Shown here: positions 16,445 through 22,198 of the stretch, piece by piece
Position numbering within the stretch: position 1 is the stretch's first letter
How the letters are laid out: each line of letters starts with the position of its first letter
IMG/VR virus record: IMGVR_UViG_3300029258_002861
Span: 1 to 45,403 of that record
Strand: one strand, 5' to 3'
DNA from: a virus
Length of the DNA: 45,403 bases
Made by a program: the position numbers and the translations under genes
The notes under the pieces: model-generated
Database searches by the model: none
What the model saw: only the letters and a program-made list of their open reading frames with translations
Told to the model about the DNA's origin: nothing

Positions 16445-17022
16445 TGCTAAAGATCCTTGGAGTCGGTCTCCCGCGAACCGGTACCCAGTCGCTTTCGGAC
16501 GCCCTCGAAATTCTGGGGCTCAACTCAATCCATCATGCGCCGGAGCGATTGGATCCGTGGCCGGACGCCGCGACCGAAGCAACGCCCAATTTCCGCGTCT
16601 ACAGTGATGTTGACGCCGTCATCGATGCGCCGGCGTCGTACTTCTACCGCGAACTCGGCGACGCTTACCCCGGTCTGCGCTACATCCTGACCGTCCGCGA
16701 CAAGGATACGTGGTGGCGGAGCGTTCGCACTCACACTTTGCGGATCTATGCAGAAACGCGGTACGCGAGGACCGAATACACCGACCGGCTTCACGCAATG
16801 TTGTTCGGTTCGGGGGTCCCGAACAAATTCCTGTGGCAGCGCAATTTCTGCCTCTGGAATGAGCGGGTTGCGCATGAGCTTGCCGGGCCGCCGTTGCTGG
16901 TCATGGACATCACGGCCGGAGACGGGTGGCGGCTTCTCTGCGATTTCTTGCGGCTGCCGATTCCCGATTGCCCGTTTCCCCACGCCAACGCCACAGTACT
17001 CCCATGCGAGGCAGAATCTTGA
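16444..17022 (+). CDS. Sulfotransferase (PAPS-dependent)
   Basis: 192 aa; start overlaps the upstream TGA. GVGLPRTGTQSLSDAL at residues 6-21 is the 5'-phosphosulfate loop that binds PAPS (PRTGTxSL), as in the Sulfotransfer_4 group; YILTVRDKDTWWRS near the middle is the 3'-phosphate-binding region (RDP/RD..S). It probably puts sulfate on a sugar of the island's glycan. Its last 19 bases overlap the next gene. Confidence 0.8.
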   Translation: MLKILGVGLPRTGTQSLSDALEILGLNSIHHAPERLDPWPDAATEATPNFRVYSDVDAVIDAPASYFYRELGDAYPGLRYILTVRDKDTWWRSVRTHTLRIYAETRYARTEYTDRLHAMLFGSGVPNKFLWQRNFCLWNERVAHELAGPPLLVMDITAGDGWRLLCDFLRLPIPDCPFPHANATVLPCEAES

Positions 17023-17660
17023 TCGGCGCATTGTCGGCGCATGCGTATTCCGACCGTCGAGGAAACTGCCTGGCCACTTGGATCCCGGCAGCCGCGCAAC
17101 TCGGCATGGAGTCGTTCTTTCTTCTCGGCGATCCATCTTTGAGCCATCCCAACCAGATCGGCCGTGAACTCTGGTTGCCGGTCCCGGATGATTACGACCA
17201 CCTGCCGCAAAAGACGCGGGCATTTTGCCAATCGGCGCTGAACCGATCGGGTTGGGACTACCTCTTCAAATGCGACGATGACACGGCGATCGCCGTGAGC
17301 AGGCTCGCCGCGTACGAGGCGCACGGCCGCGACTACATCGGCGCCGAGTGGAGGGCGGGTGTGAACTACGGCAGCGGTGGAGCCGGTTACCTGCTGTCCC
17401 GACGTGCGGCTGAGGTGGTGGCCGAGAAATTGACGTTCCGGATCGGGGCAGAGGATCTGCTCGTGGGAACAGTCTTGCGGGAGGCAGGAATCCGGCTCTC
17501 GATTGAGCGGCGATTCGTTCCCTGGGGAAACATGGATCATCGCCCCCAGCCGGGCAACGATCTGATCACGGCGCATGCCGTGGGGCGGGATGTGTTCGAG
17601 GCGGTCAATCGGGAGATCGACCGGTTGTCGATTGCGAGCGTCGGCTCTTCGTCCGGTTGA
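17004..17660 (+). CDS. Glycosyltransferase, GT31 galactosyltransferase-like
   Basis: Start ATG 17004 lies inside the end of the sulfotransferase gene; 218 aa. ILIGALSAHAYSDRRGNCLA at the start and DYLFKCDDDTAIAV (metal-binding DDD at 91-93) followed by YGSGGAGYLLSRRAAE are the core motifs of beta-1,3-galactosyltransferases (GT31, 'E/K..DDD' and 'GgGyvlS'). It closes the glycan island, converges with a minus-strand gene, and ends in a Ser-rich tail (VGSSSG) like several virion proteins. Confidence 0.75.
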   Translation: MRGRILIGALSAHAYSDRRGNCLATWIPAAAQLGMESFFLLGDPSLSHPNQIGRELWLPVPDDYDHLPQKTRAFCQSALNRSGWDYLFKCDDDTAIAVSRLAAYEAHGRDYIGAEWRAGVNYGSGGAGYLLSRRAAEVVAEKLTFRIGAEDLLVGTVLREAGIRLSIERRFVPWGNMDHRPQPGNDLITAHAVGRDVFEAVNREIDRLSIASVGSSSG

Positions 17661-17934
17661 TCCGCTCTTCCAGTTTGGCGATCCGCTCTTCCTGCCACTG
17701 GAAGTGAATCAACCACTCCGAAGCGCCGACGTGGCGGAACGCCCAGACGGGCGACTCAAGCCAGTCCTCCGTGATCCATGGGGCCGCCGGATTCGCGCGA
17801 TAGAGCCCCTCCCAGAACGGCCGGGCGTGGACTTCGCGGAGGACAATCTCCGAAGGGACGGGGGTCCCGATCGGCGCGGAAAGTGTCATCCCGTCGAGGG
17901 GGCCGCCCAGCAGCTTGAAGGTATGCTGGCTCAT
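17605..17934 (-). CDS. Hypothetical protein, 109 aa
   Basis: Read on the minus strand from ATG at 17934, overlapping the stop of the upstream zinc-ribbon gene. The start MSQHTFKLLGGPLDGMTLSA has the GGPxDG pattern common in small phage proteins of unknown function; the C-terminal third is a charged helix (EERIAKLEERINRTKSRR). Its 3' end overlaps the convergent GT31-like gene by 56 bases. Together with the next gene it forms the only minus-strand unit in the genome. Confidence 0.5.
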   Translation of the reverse strand: MSQHTFKLLGGPLDGMTLSAPIGTPVPSEIVLREVHARPFWEGLYRANPAAPWITEDWLESPVWAFRHVGASEWLIHFQWQEERIAKLEERINRTKSRRSQSTTGRSPD

Positions 17935-18122
17935 CGGCAATGCCCGCACTGCTGACACTGCCACCTGTCGCGAACCAGGCTCAGCAGGATCCAGACCGGG
18001 ATCCAGAGTCCGCACAAGAGGAATGAAATCAGCAAGTGCAGGATGTGATTGACTTCCTTGCGGGTGTGCGCCGTTGGCTGCCGGCAGACGGGGCACGTGA
18101 AGATCTGTTGTTCGTAGGCCAT
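17931..18122 (-). CDS. Small zinc-ribbon membrane protein, 63 aa
   Basis: Start chosen at the minus-strand ATG 18122; TTG 18149 would add nine residues. It has CPVCRQPT near residue 10, one or two hydrophobic stretches (ILHLLISFLLCGLWIPVWIL), and CQQCGHC at the end, so a membrane-bound zinc ribbon. The gene starts two bases after the last, degenerate repeat of the CRISPR-like array at 18125-18291; GAGAGG inside that repeat can serve as ribosome site. Confidence 0.5.
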   Translation of the reverse strand: MAYEQQIFTCPVCRQPTAHTRKEVNHILHLLISFLLCGLWIPVWILLSLVRDRWQCQQCGHCR

Positions 18123-18124
18123 CA

Positions 18125-18291
18125 GTTGAAGACACCTCTCATTTTTCAATCCTCTCCGCCTGAGCGGTCAACGTCCGTTGAGAGAGCGTCCTTGGATACA
18201 CCTGTCATTTGACCGCCTTCTCCACCCCTGTCCGTCCGAACTTCTTGAACCAACTCTTGGATACACCTGTCACTTGGCCACCACTTCCTCC
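18125..18291 (-). CRISPR. CRISPR-like mini-array 2 (3 repeats, 2 spacers, degenerate)
   Basis: Read on the minus strand, 36-bp units lie at 18291-18256, 18226-18191 and 18160-18125, separated by 29 and 30 bp of unrelated sequence, so the period is 65-66 bp as in array 1. The first two units share the 3' core TGACAGGTGTATCCAAG exactly; their 5' halves agree with the last unit of array 1 better than with its inner units. The third unit is strongly diverged and ends in CAAC, as does the last unit of array 1. No cas gene is adjacent; it could be served by the effector at 28.2 kb. Confidence 0.65.
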
Positions 18292-18389
18292 AGTCCAGTC
18301 TAGTCACCGGCGTCTCGAGAGTCCAGAAAATAGCGGAAGTGGCTGGGATTTCGAGAGCGGTTGGGCCTCTGCGCTGTTCGATCGCTCGA

Positions 18390-18427
18390 CAAGCTAGGGG
18401 TCACTGGTTCGAGCCCAGTATCGCCCA
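18390..18427 (+). other. tRNA 3'-end fragment, probable attP core
   Basis: The bases contain a perfect T-arm: ACTGG at 18403-18407, loop TTCGAGC, CCAGT at 18415-18419, then an acceptor 3' strand ATCGCCC and A73. The matching 5' acceptor GGGCGAT is absent upstream, so it is a tRNA fragment, not a gene. Phages that integrate into tRNA genes carry just such a 3' piece beside the integrase gene, here 0.8 kb away. The target tRNA cannot be named with confidence. Confidence 0.6.
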
Positions 18428-18556
18428 CTTCCGAGCCGTAACGTGGTGCTACAAAAGCGGATGTGGCGAGTCTGGTGGTGGCTAGTTTGCTGAGCGCCCT
18501 ATGTCGAGGATCGGAACACGCCGGGAGGCCGGAGGTAACCGTAAGGCCCTCGCAAC

Positions 18557-18575
18557 GCCAGTGTTGTTGTGACAC
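18557..18575. repeat. Inverted repeat, left arm, flanking the repressor gene
   Basis: GCCAGTGTTGTTGTGACAC here is the reverse complement, with a single inserted base, of 18929-18948. The left arm ends 12 bases before the -35 box of promoter P1. It may be an operator pair or an integrase/excisionase arm site. Confidence 0.6.
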
Positions 18576-18587
18576 GGCCCCCGGCGC

Positions 18588-18615
18588 TTGACTTGGATCT
18601 GTTTATATGTAGAAT
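18588..18615 (+). promoter_or_regulatory. Promoter P1 of the repressor gene
   Basis: TTGACT at 18588-18593 and TAGAAT at 18610-18615 are spaced by 16 bases, a clear sigma70-type promoter. The repressor ATG is nine bases after the -10 box, so the mRNA would be nearly leaderless. The -10 region with its ATATG prefix is the same as in P2. Confidence 0.65.
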
Positions 18616-18623
18616 CAGGAGAC

Positions 18624-18899
18624 ATGTCAACAATGCTCTCTGACCACGACGTTACCCAAAACACCGCCGAGAATCTCCGTCGACTTCTGGCGGATCGCGG
18701 ATGGTCGCAGCTCGAGCTCTGCCGACGGACAGGGGAGCAGAGTGGCACGATTTCACGGATTTCCAACGGAAAACAGCTTGCAAGCGGGGCCATTTTGGCC
18801 CGGATCGCCGAAGCCCTCGACGTCTCGGTAGACCGCCTCGTTCAGGCACCGCCGGAAAAAATCCAAGAAAATCTCTTCGTCGCCCAAAAATCTGCTTGA
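18624..18899 (+). CDS. Cro/CI-type helix-turn-helix repressor, 91 aa
   Basis: Start ATG 18624 (AGGAG at 18617-18621) or ATG 18633, which has better spacing. The HTH_3 domain covers about residues 11-68: NLRRLLADRGWSQLELCRRT, then SGTISRISNGKQLASGAI and ARIAEALDVSVDRLV. Such proteins bind operator DNA and keep lysogeny or control the lytic switch. It is preceded by P1 and followed by the near-identical P2, and both lie between inverted repeats, as expected for an autoregulated switch. Confidence 0.85.
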   Translation: MSTMLSDHDVTQNTAENLRRLLADRGWSQLELCRRTGEQSGTISRISNGKQLASGAILARIAEALDVSVDRLVQAPPEKIQENLFVAQKSA

Positions 18900-18923
18900 C
18901 GCAGTTCTACCGATATGTAGAAT
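18896..18923 (+). promoter_or_regulatory. Promoter P2 (downstream copy)
   Basis: TTGACG at 18896-18901 and TAGAAT at 18918-18923, again with 16 bases between; eleven bases around the -10 (ATATGTAGAAT) are identical to P1. It starts in the stop codon of the repressor gene and would drive the leader and the integrase gene. Confidence 0.65.
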
Positions 18924-18924
18924 A

Positions 18925-18948
18925 GCCAGTGTCACAACAAGCACTGGC
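18925..18948. repeat. Inverted repeat, right arm, with local hairpin
   Basis: 18929-18948 mirrors 18557-18575. In addition GCCAGTG (18925-18931) and CACTGGC (18942-18948) form a local seven-bp palindrome with a ten-base centre, directly after the -10 box of P2, where a bound protein would block transcription. Confidence 0.6.
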
Positions 18949-19085
18949 ACTCTTGGCTCGCCTCTGAGCCGCCCTGGGTGCCGCCCTGAAAAGAGGGAAG
19001 GACTCCGATGCACGGCAGCCTGGGCCCTGCGCGCAGCCGTTGCGCCCCCGGAAAAACGCCCCCCGGTTTCCCTGCGATCTGCCCA

Positions 19086-19127
19086 GGTTGCGGGGGCCGT
19101 GGGGGCAACCCTGACAGGTGTAGCCAA
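19086..19127 (+). other. Lone CRISPR-repeat-like sequence with hairpin, before the integrase
   Basis: A stem GGTTGC (19086-19091) / GCAACC (19105-19110) is followed at once by TGACAGGTGTAGCCAA (19112-19127), which matches the 3' half of the array repeats (TGACAGGTGTATCCAA) in 15 of 16 bases. It lies in the 316-bp gap between repressor and integrase, same strand as array 1. It could be a solitary repeat, a remnant array, or a target of the same RNA pairing. Otherwise this gap holds only P2 and short GC-rich stems. Confidence 0.45.
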
Positions 19128-19215
19128 AAAGAACGATCTCTGGACCCTTCGTCGGCTCACAAATACGATATAGTCAGTAGACATGCCCCGTTGCTCCGCA
19201 TCATGAGAGAGGATT

Positions 19216-20112
19216 ATGCAGAACCCCACCCTCCTGGGGTACTGCACGGAGGTGTACCTTCCCACCAGAGTCGGACTGAAACCGAGTTCCGCCCAACAGT
19301 TGAGATTAGCCGCCAAGCTCTACAATCTGCCGCTCACACGGTTGCACGAGCGGGAATTGGCGGGAGTGTTGGCGGAATACTGCCGCTCACACTCGCCCGC
19401 CACGACCAACAGCAAGCGCCGGGCGATTCTTACGCTCTGGGATGCGGCGGCTGGCGACGGATTGTGTCGCAAGCCAGACCGTCGCCGTGTCCCCAAGGCG
19501 CGCGAATTTCGCCGGCTGCCCCTCGCGTGGACAGTCTCCGAGGTGGAACGCCTGGTTTCGCATTGCCGAGCCCTGCCGGGAATGGTCGCCCAGATCCCAC
19601 GATCTCGCTGGTGGACCAGCCTGGTACTGGCCGTGTGGGACAGCGGCGAGCGAATTTCCGCCACGCTTTCCACGGCAACGGCCGATTGCAATCTGGCGGA
19701 ACGTTTCATGCTCGTTCGGGCCGAAAATCAGAAATGCGGGATAGACCGCCTCTTCTGGCTGTCCGATGCGACCGTGGCGGCGATCGCCGGACACTACGAC
19801 ACAGGCCGACAGCTTGTCTGGCCGTGGCCTCATTGTCGCCGGTATCTGTTCGTCCAGTTCCGATCGATCATTGGCGGCGCGGGACTGACTGCCGAGAAGT
19901 CGATGGGCCTCTTTCACAAACTGAGGCGGTCGAACATCTCGTACACCGCCCGCAACGGTGGCCTCGACCTGGCCAGGCAACAGGCCGGTCATTCGTCGGC
20001 ATCGACGACTTTGCGACACTACGTCGACCCCCGGATTGCCCACGAGCGATCGGCGGTAGATGTGTTGCCCCCGTTGCGGGCAGACCGGGACGTGCAACTG
20101 CGGCTCTTTTGA
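19216..20112 (+). CDS. int: Tyrosine recombinase / integrase
   Basis: 298 aa; ATG 19216 after AGAGAGG. N-terminal SAM-like core-binding part (about 1-100) and catalytic domain with the expected residues: R146 (WDSGERISA), H234-x-x-R237 (HKLRR), H259 (QQAGH) and Tyr269 (LRHYVDP). It is shorter than many integrases and lacks an obvious arm-binding domain. It would integrate the phage at a tRNA gene through the attP-like fragment at 18390-18427. Upstream: promoter P2 and a 290-bp leader. Confidence 0.9.
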   Translation: MQNPTLLGYCTEVYLPTRVGLKPSSAQQLRLAAKLYNLPLTRLHERELAGVLAEYCRSHSPATTNSKRRAILTLWDAAAGDGLCRKPDRRRVPKAREFRRLPLAWTVSEVERLVSHCRALPGMVAQIPRSRWWTSLVLAVWDSGERISATLSTATADCNLAERFMLVRAENQKCGIDRLFWLSDATVAAIAGHYDTGRQLVWPWPHCRRYLFVQFRSIIGGAGLTAEKSMGLFHKLRRSNISYTARNGGLDLARQQAGHSSASTTLRHYVDPRIAHERSAVDVLPPLRADRDVQLRLF

Positions 20113-20195
20113 TCCTGTATGGCCGGTCATCGGACAAGTCGAGTTTACTGCCCTGCTCGACCCCGGTGGCCGGCCACCTTTCTGTTTCTGACATC

Positions 20196-20334
20196 ACAGC
20201 GGCGGCATGGACGGTGACATGCCTCGGCGGCAAGTGGCGCGTGCCCTCGGGCGGTAAGCCCGCTAAGCGTTCGCCGAGAAAACCCTCAAACGCGCCCTCG
20301 AATAGGGTAGCCGGTTCGACTCCGGCCCGCTGTA
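20196..20334 (+). other. tRNA-like element, unusually long (139 nt)
   Basis: Acceptor halves ACAGCGG (20196-20202) and CCGCTGT (20327-20333) pair fully, followed by A73. A D-arm-like stem GGCATG/CATGCC encloses GACGGTGA, and the T-arm GCCGG-TTCGACT-CCGGC is perfect. Between D- and T-arm there are 86 bases, about 45 too many even for a long-variable-arm tRNA; TCGGCG/CGCCGA could form an anticodon stem with a 42-base loop, and CCCT/AGGG a variable arm. It may be a tRNA with an insertion or a tRNA mimic. No anticodon is assigned. Confidence 0.35.
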
Positions 20335-20447
20335 TTGGTCCATCCAAGGCCAGCCGTCGGACCCTTGGTTCTCATGCGTCGAGAGCCATTGTCATTGACC
20401 CGGCGTTTTCCCGTCGCGTGGAGCGGCGGGCGCCGGTGACCGTTACG

Positions 20448-20530
20448 GGTCGGCCGCGGAGGATGCCCGGTTGGCGCCGCAGGCATCCGTTGCGGGATCA
20501 TGGCTCACTGCGCCGCGGCCGACCGTTTTT
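20448..20530 (+). ncRNA. Structured RNA or terminator in the gap before CsrA
   Basis: GGTCGGCCGCGG (20448-20459) and CCGCGGCCGACC (20513-20524) pair perfectly and are followed by GTTTTT. Inside, GGATGCC (20461-20467) and GGCATCC (20482-20488) form a second stem. The 553-bp gap 20113-20665 therefore holds the tRNA-like element, a small CCAAGG/CCTTGG hairpin (20344-20368) and this element, but no convincing gene before 20666. Confidence 0.45.
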
Positions 20531-20665
20531 GCAACAGAGGACACGCTCCGGAGGATCCCGGGGCGGATGGAGTGGCGTTGGAAGCCGCGTTTTCGCATGA
20601 TGCCTTTCCCGGCCGGATCAAGACGATTTGGCCGGGCTTTATCCATCACGACATTGGAGGATTCG

Positions 20666-20842
20666 ATGAGCACTGAAGTATTTTCGCCGCTGGACCTGGC
20701 ACAGCGAATACCGACCTTTTCCGTGGCCGACATTTCGGTGCCGGATGTTTCGCCCGACGCTGATGGCGCCCGCGACGACGTGCTGGACACGCTACTTGCG
20801 GCGGAGGCGCGTGTCCGGGTGATCGTTAACCGGATGAAGTGA
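20666..20842 (+). CDS. Hypothetical protein, 58 aa
   Basis: ATG 20666 with GGAGG at 20656-20660. Small acidic protein (MSTEVFSPLDLAQRIPTF..., SVPDVSPDADGARDDVLDT) with a helical end (AAEARVRVIVNRMK). It precedes the csrA-like gene by 30 bp and is probably cotranscribed. Function unknown. Confidence 0.55.
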   Translation: MSTEVFSPLDLAQRIPTFSVADISVPDVSPDADGARDDVLDTLLAAEARVRVIVNRMK

Positions 20843-20872
20843 CCATCTGTCTTCAAGACCAAGGAGGCCGGA

Positions 20873-21088
20873 ATGTTGGTACTTAGCAGAAGAGTTGGCG
20901 AAGCGGTCGTGATGGCTGGCGGGATCACGGTCACGGTTACCCGCCTGGAGCGCAATCGCGTGTCGTTGGGGATCGAGGCGCCGAACAAGGTGCAAATCAT
21001 CCGTCGCGAAGTTTTGGAGGGCGCACATGATGGCAACGATAGTAAAGCAGCACAACACAGAACAGCGGTTGCGAGTTCTGGAAGTTGA
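20873..21088 (+). CDS. csrA: CsrA/RsmA-type translational regulator
   Basis: 71 aa; ATG 20873 after AAGGAGG. MLVLSRRVGEAVVM at the start, VTRLERNRVSLGIEAP and VQIIRREVLEG are the full CsrA core (about 1-50), including the N-terminal L4-R6-R7 and the R..V..L region that bind GGA-containing loops in mRNA leaders. The C-terminus is extended by about 20 residues and ends in SSGS. It overlaps the next gene by 62 bases. A phage CsrA can reset host metabolism or regulate phage mRNAs with GGA-rich leaders. Confidence 0.9.
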   Translation: MLVLSRRVGEAVVMAGGITVTVTRLERNRVSLGIEAPNKVQIIRREVLEGAHDGNDSKAAQHRTAVASSGS

Positions 21089-21329
21089 CCTGGAGTTAGC
21101 CGTTGATGCCCTGGTTGACATCTGGACGGGGATCGTCTTTCCGGCGCGTCACGCTAAGGAGGCGTTGGTGAGTCTGAGTGAGCGCACGGCGTGTCCGTTT
21201 TGCGACGGAAGCGGGATGGTACTTTGCGGCCGTTGCAAGGGCGGTGGCACGAGGGAGCATGCGTGTTTTGTCTGCGGCAACTCGGGACAGGTGGTTTGCC
21301 GAGAATGTGAAGGGAAGGGATATCTGTGA
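21027..21329 (+). CDS. DnaJ-type zinc-finger protein
   Basis: 100 aa; ATG 21027 after GGAGG. The C-terminal half carries CPFCDGSGMVLCGRCKGGG and CFVCGNSGQVVCRECEGKGY: four CxxCxGxG-like repeats as in the zinc-binding centre of DnaJ. N-terminal half is helical and unrelated. No J-domain. Probably binds zinc and a protein partner; role unknown. Confidence 0.7.
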   Translation: MMATIVKQHNTEQRLRVLEVDLELAVDALVDIWTGIVFPARHAKEALVSLSERTACPFCDGSGMVLCGRCKGGGTREHACFVCGNSGQVVCRECEGKGYL

Positions 21330-21358
21330 TGAGCCGACAGCAAAAGCGGAGATATTGA

Positions 21359-22180
21359 ATGATCGATCAAGGAGAGAAACCGCACATTTCCGCAACGCAA
21401 TTGGAAATGTGGTGGAAGTGCCAAGAACAGTGGCGCCGACGCTACGTGGAGCGCGAGGTAATTCCGCCTGGCATGGCCTTGCTGCAAGGCAAGAGCTATC
21501 ACTCGGCGGCAGAGGCGAACGGGCGCCAGAAGATCGACAGTCACGCGGATTTGCCCGGGGTGGATATCGTCGAGGTGGCCGTGAGTTCATTTGAGGCCGG
21601 CGTCATCGAAGGTTATGAACTCACCAAGGCAGAGGCGGCGCGCGGGGCCAAGGTGGTCTTGGGCGAAAACAAGGACCAGGTGGCGGCGCTGGCCGCGCTC
21701 TACGCGCTCGAACAGGCACCGGACTATCAGCCGGTTATGGTTGAGCATCGAAGCCGGATCGTGTTGTCTCAAGCAAGCCACGACATCCTGGCGGTCACGG
21801 ATCTGATCGATGATCAACACCGGGTGGTGGACTTCAAGACGGCGAAGCGCAAGCAGCCGCAATCGGCGGCCGACGAGTCAACGCAATTGACCATTTACGC
21901 GGCGGCTTGTCTTCGCGAGAGCGGCCGGGAGCCCGCCGAAGTGCGATTGGATTGCGCGGTTAAGAACAAGACCCCTTCCCGGCAAGTCCTCTCGTCACAT
22001 CGGAGCAAGGGGGATTACGCCGCCCTGGCCAAGCGGATCGACGCGACGATTGCGGCGATCACGGCGGCGTGCAAGGGGGATGTTCCCTTTTGCCCGGCAT
22101 CGCCGGGTGCCTGGTGGTGCGGCGCCAATTGGTGCGGATACTACCGGACCTGCGAATTCGTCAATTCATCGCGGCAATAG
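21359..22180 (+). CDS. PD-(D/E)XK nuclease, RecB/Cas4-like
   Basis: 273 aa; ATG 21359 after AAGGAGAG-type context. ISATQLEMWWKCQEQWRRRY at the N-terminus is the Q-containing start of the PDDEXK_1 family; E129, D148 (LAVTDLI), D158 and K160 (VVDFKTAK) form the metal site, and a C-terminal Cys cluster (WWCGANWCGYYRTC, with the Cys near residue 21) fits the Fe-S lid of Cas4/AddB nucleases. In a phage it usually serves as recombination exonuclease. The next gene may be its annealing partner. Confidence 0.75.
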   Translation: MIDQGEKPHISATQLEMWWKCQEQWRRRYVEREVIPPGMALLQGKSYHSAAEANGRQKIDSHADLPGVDIVEVAVSSFEAGVIEGYELTKAEAARGAKVVLGENKDQVAALAALYALEQAPDYQPVMVEHRSRIVLSQASHDILAVTDLIDDQHRVVDFKTAKRKQPQSAADESTQLTIYAAACLRESGREPAEVRLDCAVKNKTPSRQVLSSHRSKGDYAALAKRIDATIAAITAACKGDVPFCPASPGAWWCGANWCGYYRTCEFVNSSRQ

Positions 22181-22198
22181 ACAGAAAGGCCCAGAACA

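Noticed and set aside
8696-17660. NeuC-type epimerase or further hexosamine enzymes
   Set aside because: None seen in the island; the precursor would have to come from the host.
18300-18575. Minus-strand frame reading GDTGLEPVTPSLS
   Set aside because: This is the well-known false protein that results from reading a tRNA 3' end backwards; it supports the attP/tRNA fragment instead.
19775-19785. 11-base match of spacer 2/3 (TGGCGGCGATC) to the integrase gene
   Set aside because: Too short and made of common GC-rich words; not accepted as a self-target. A full spacer search is needed to decide on targets.
19008-20600. 530-codon frame overlapping the integrase
   Set aside because: Covers the integrase in another frame with Arg/Pro-rich, non-protein-like sequence. 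Only its first bases have a fair ribosome site.
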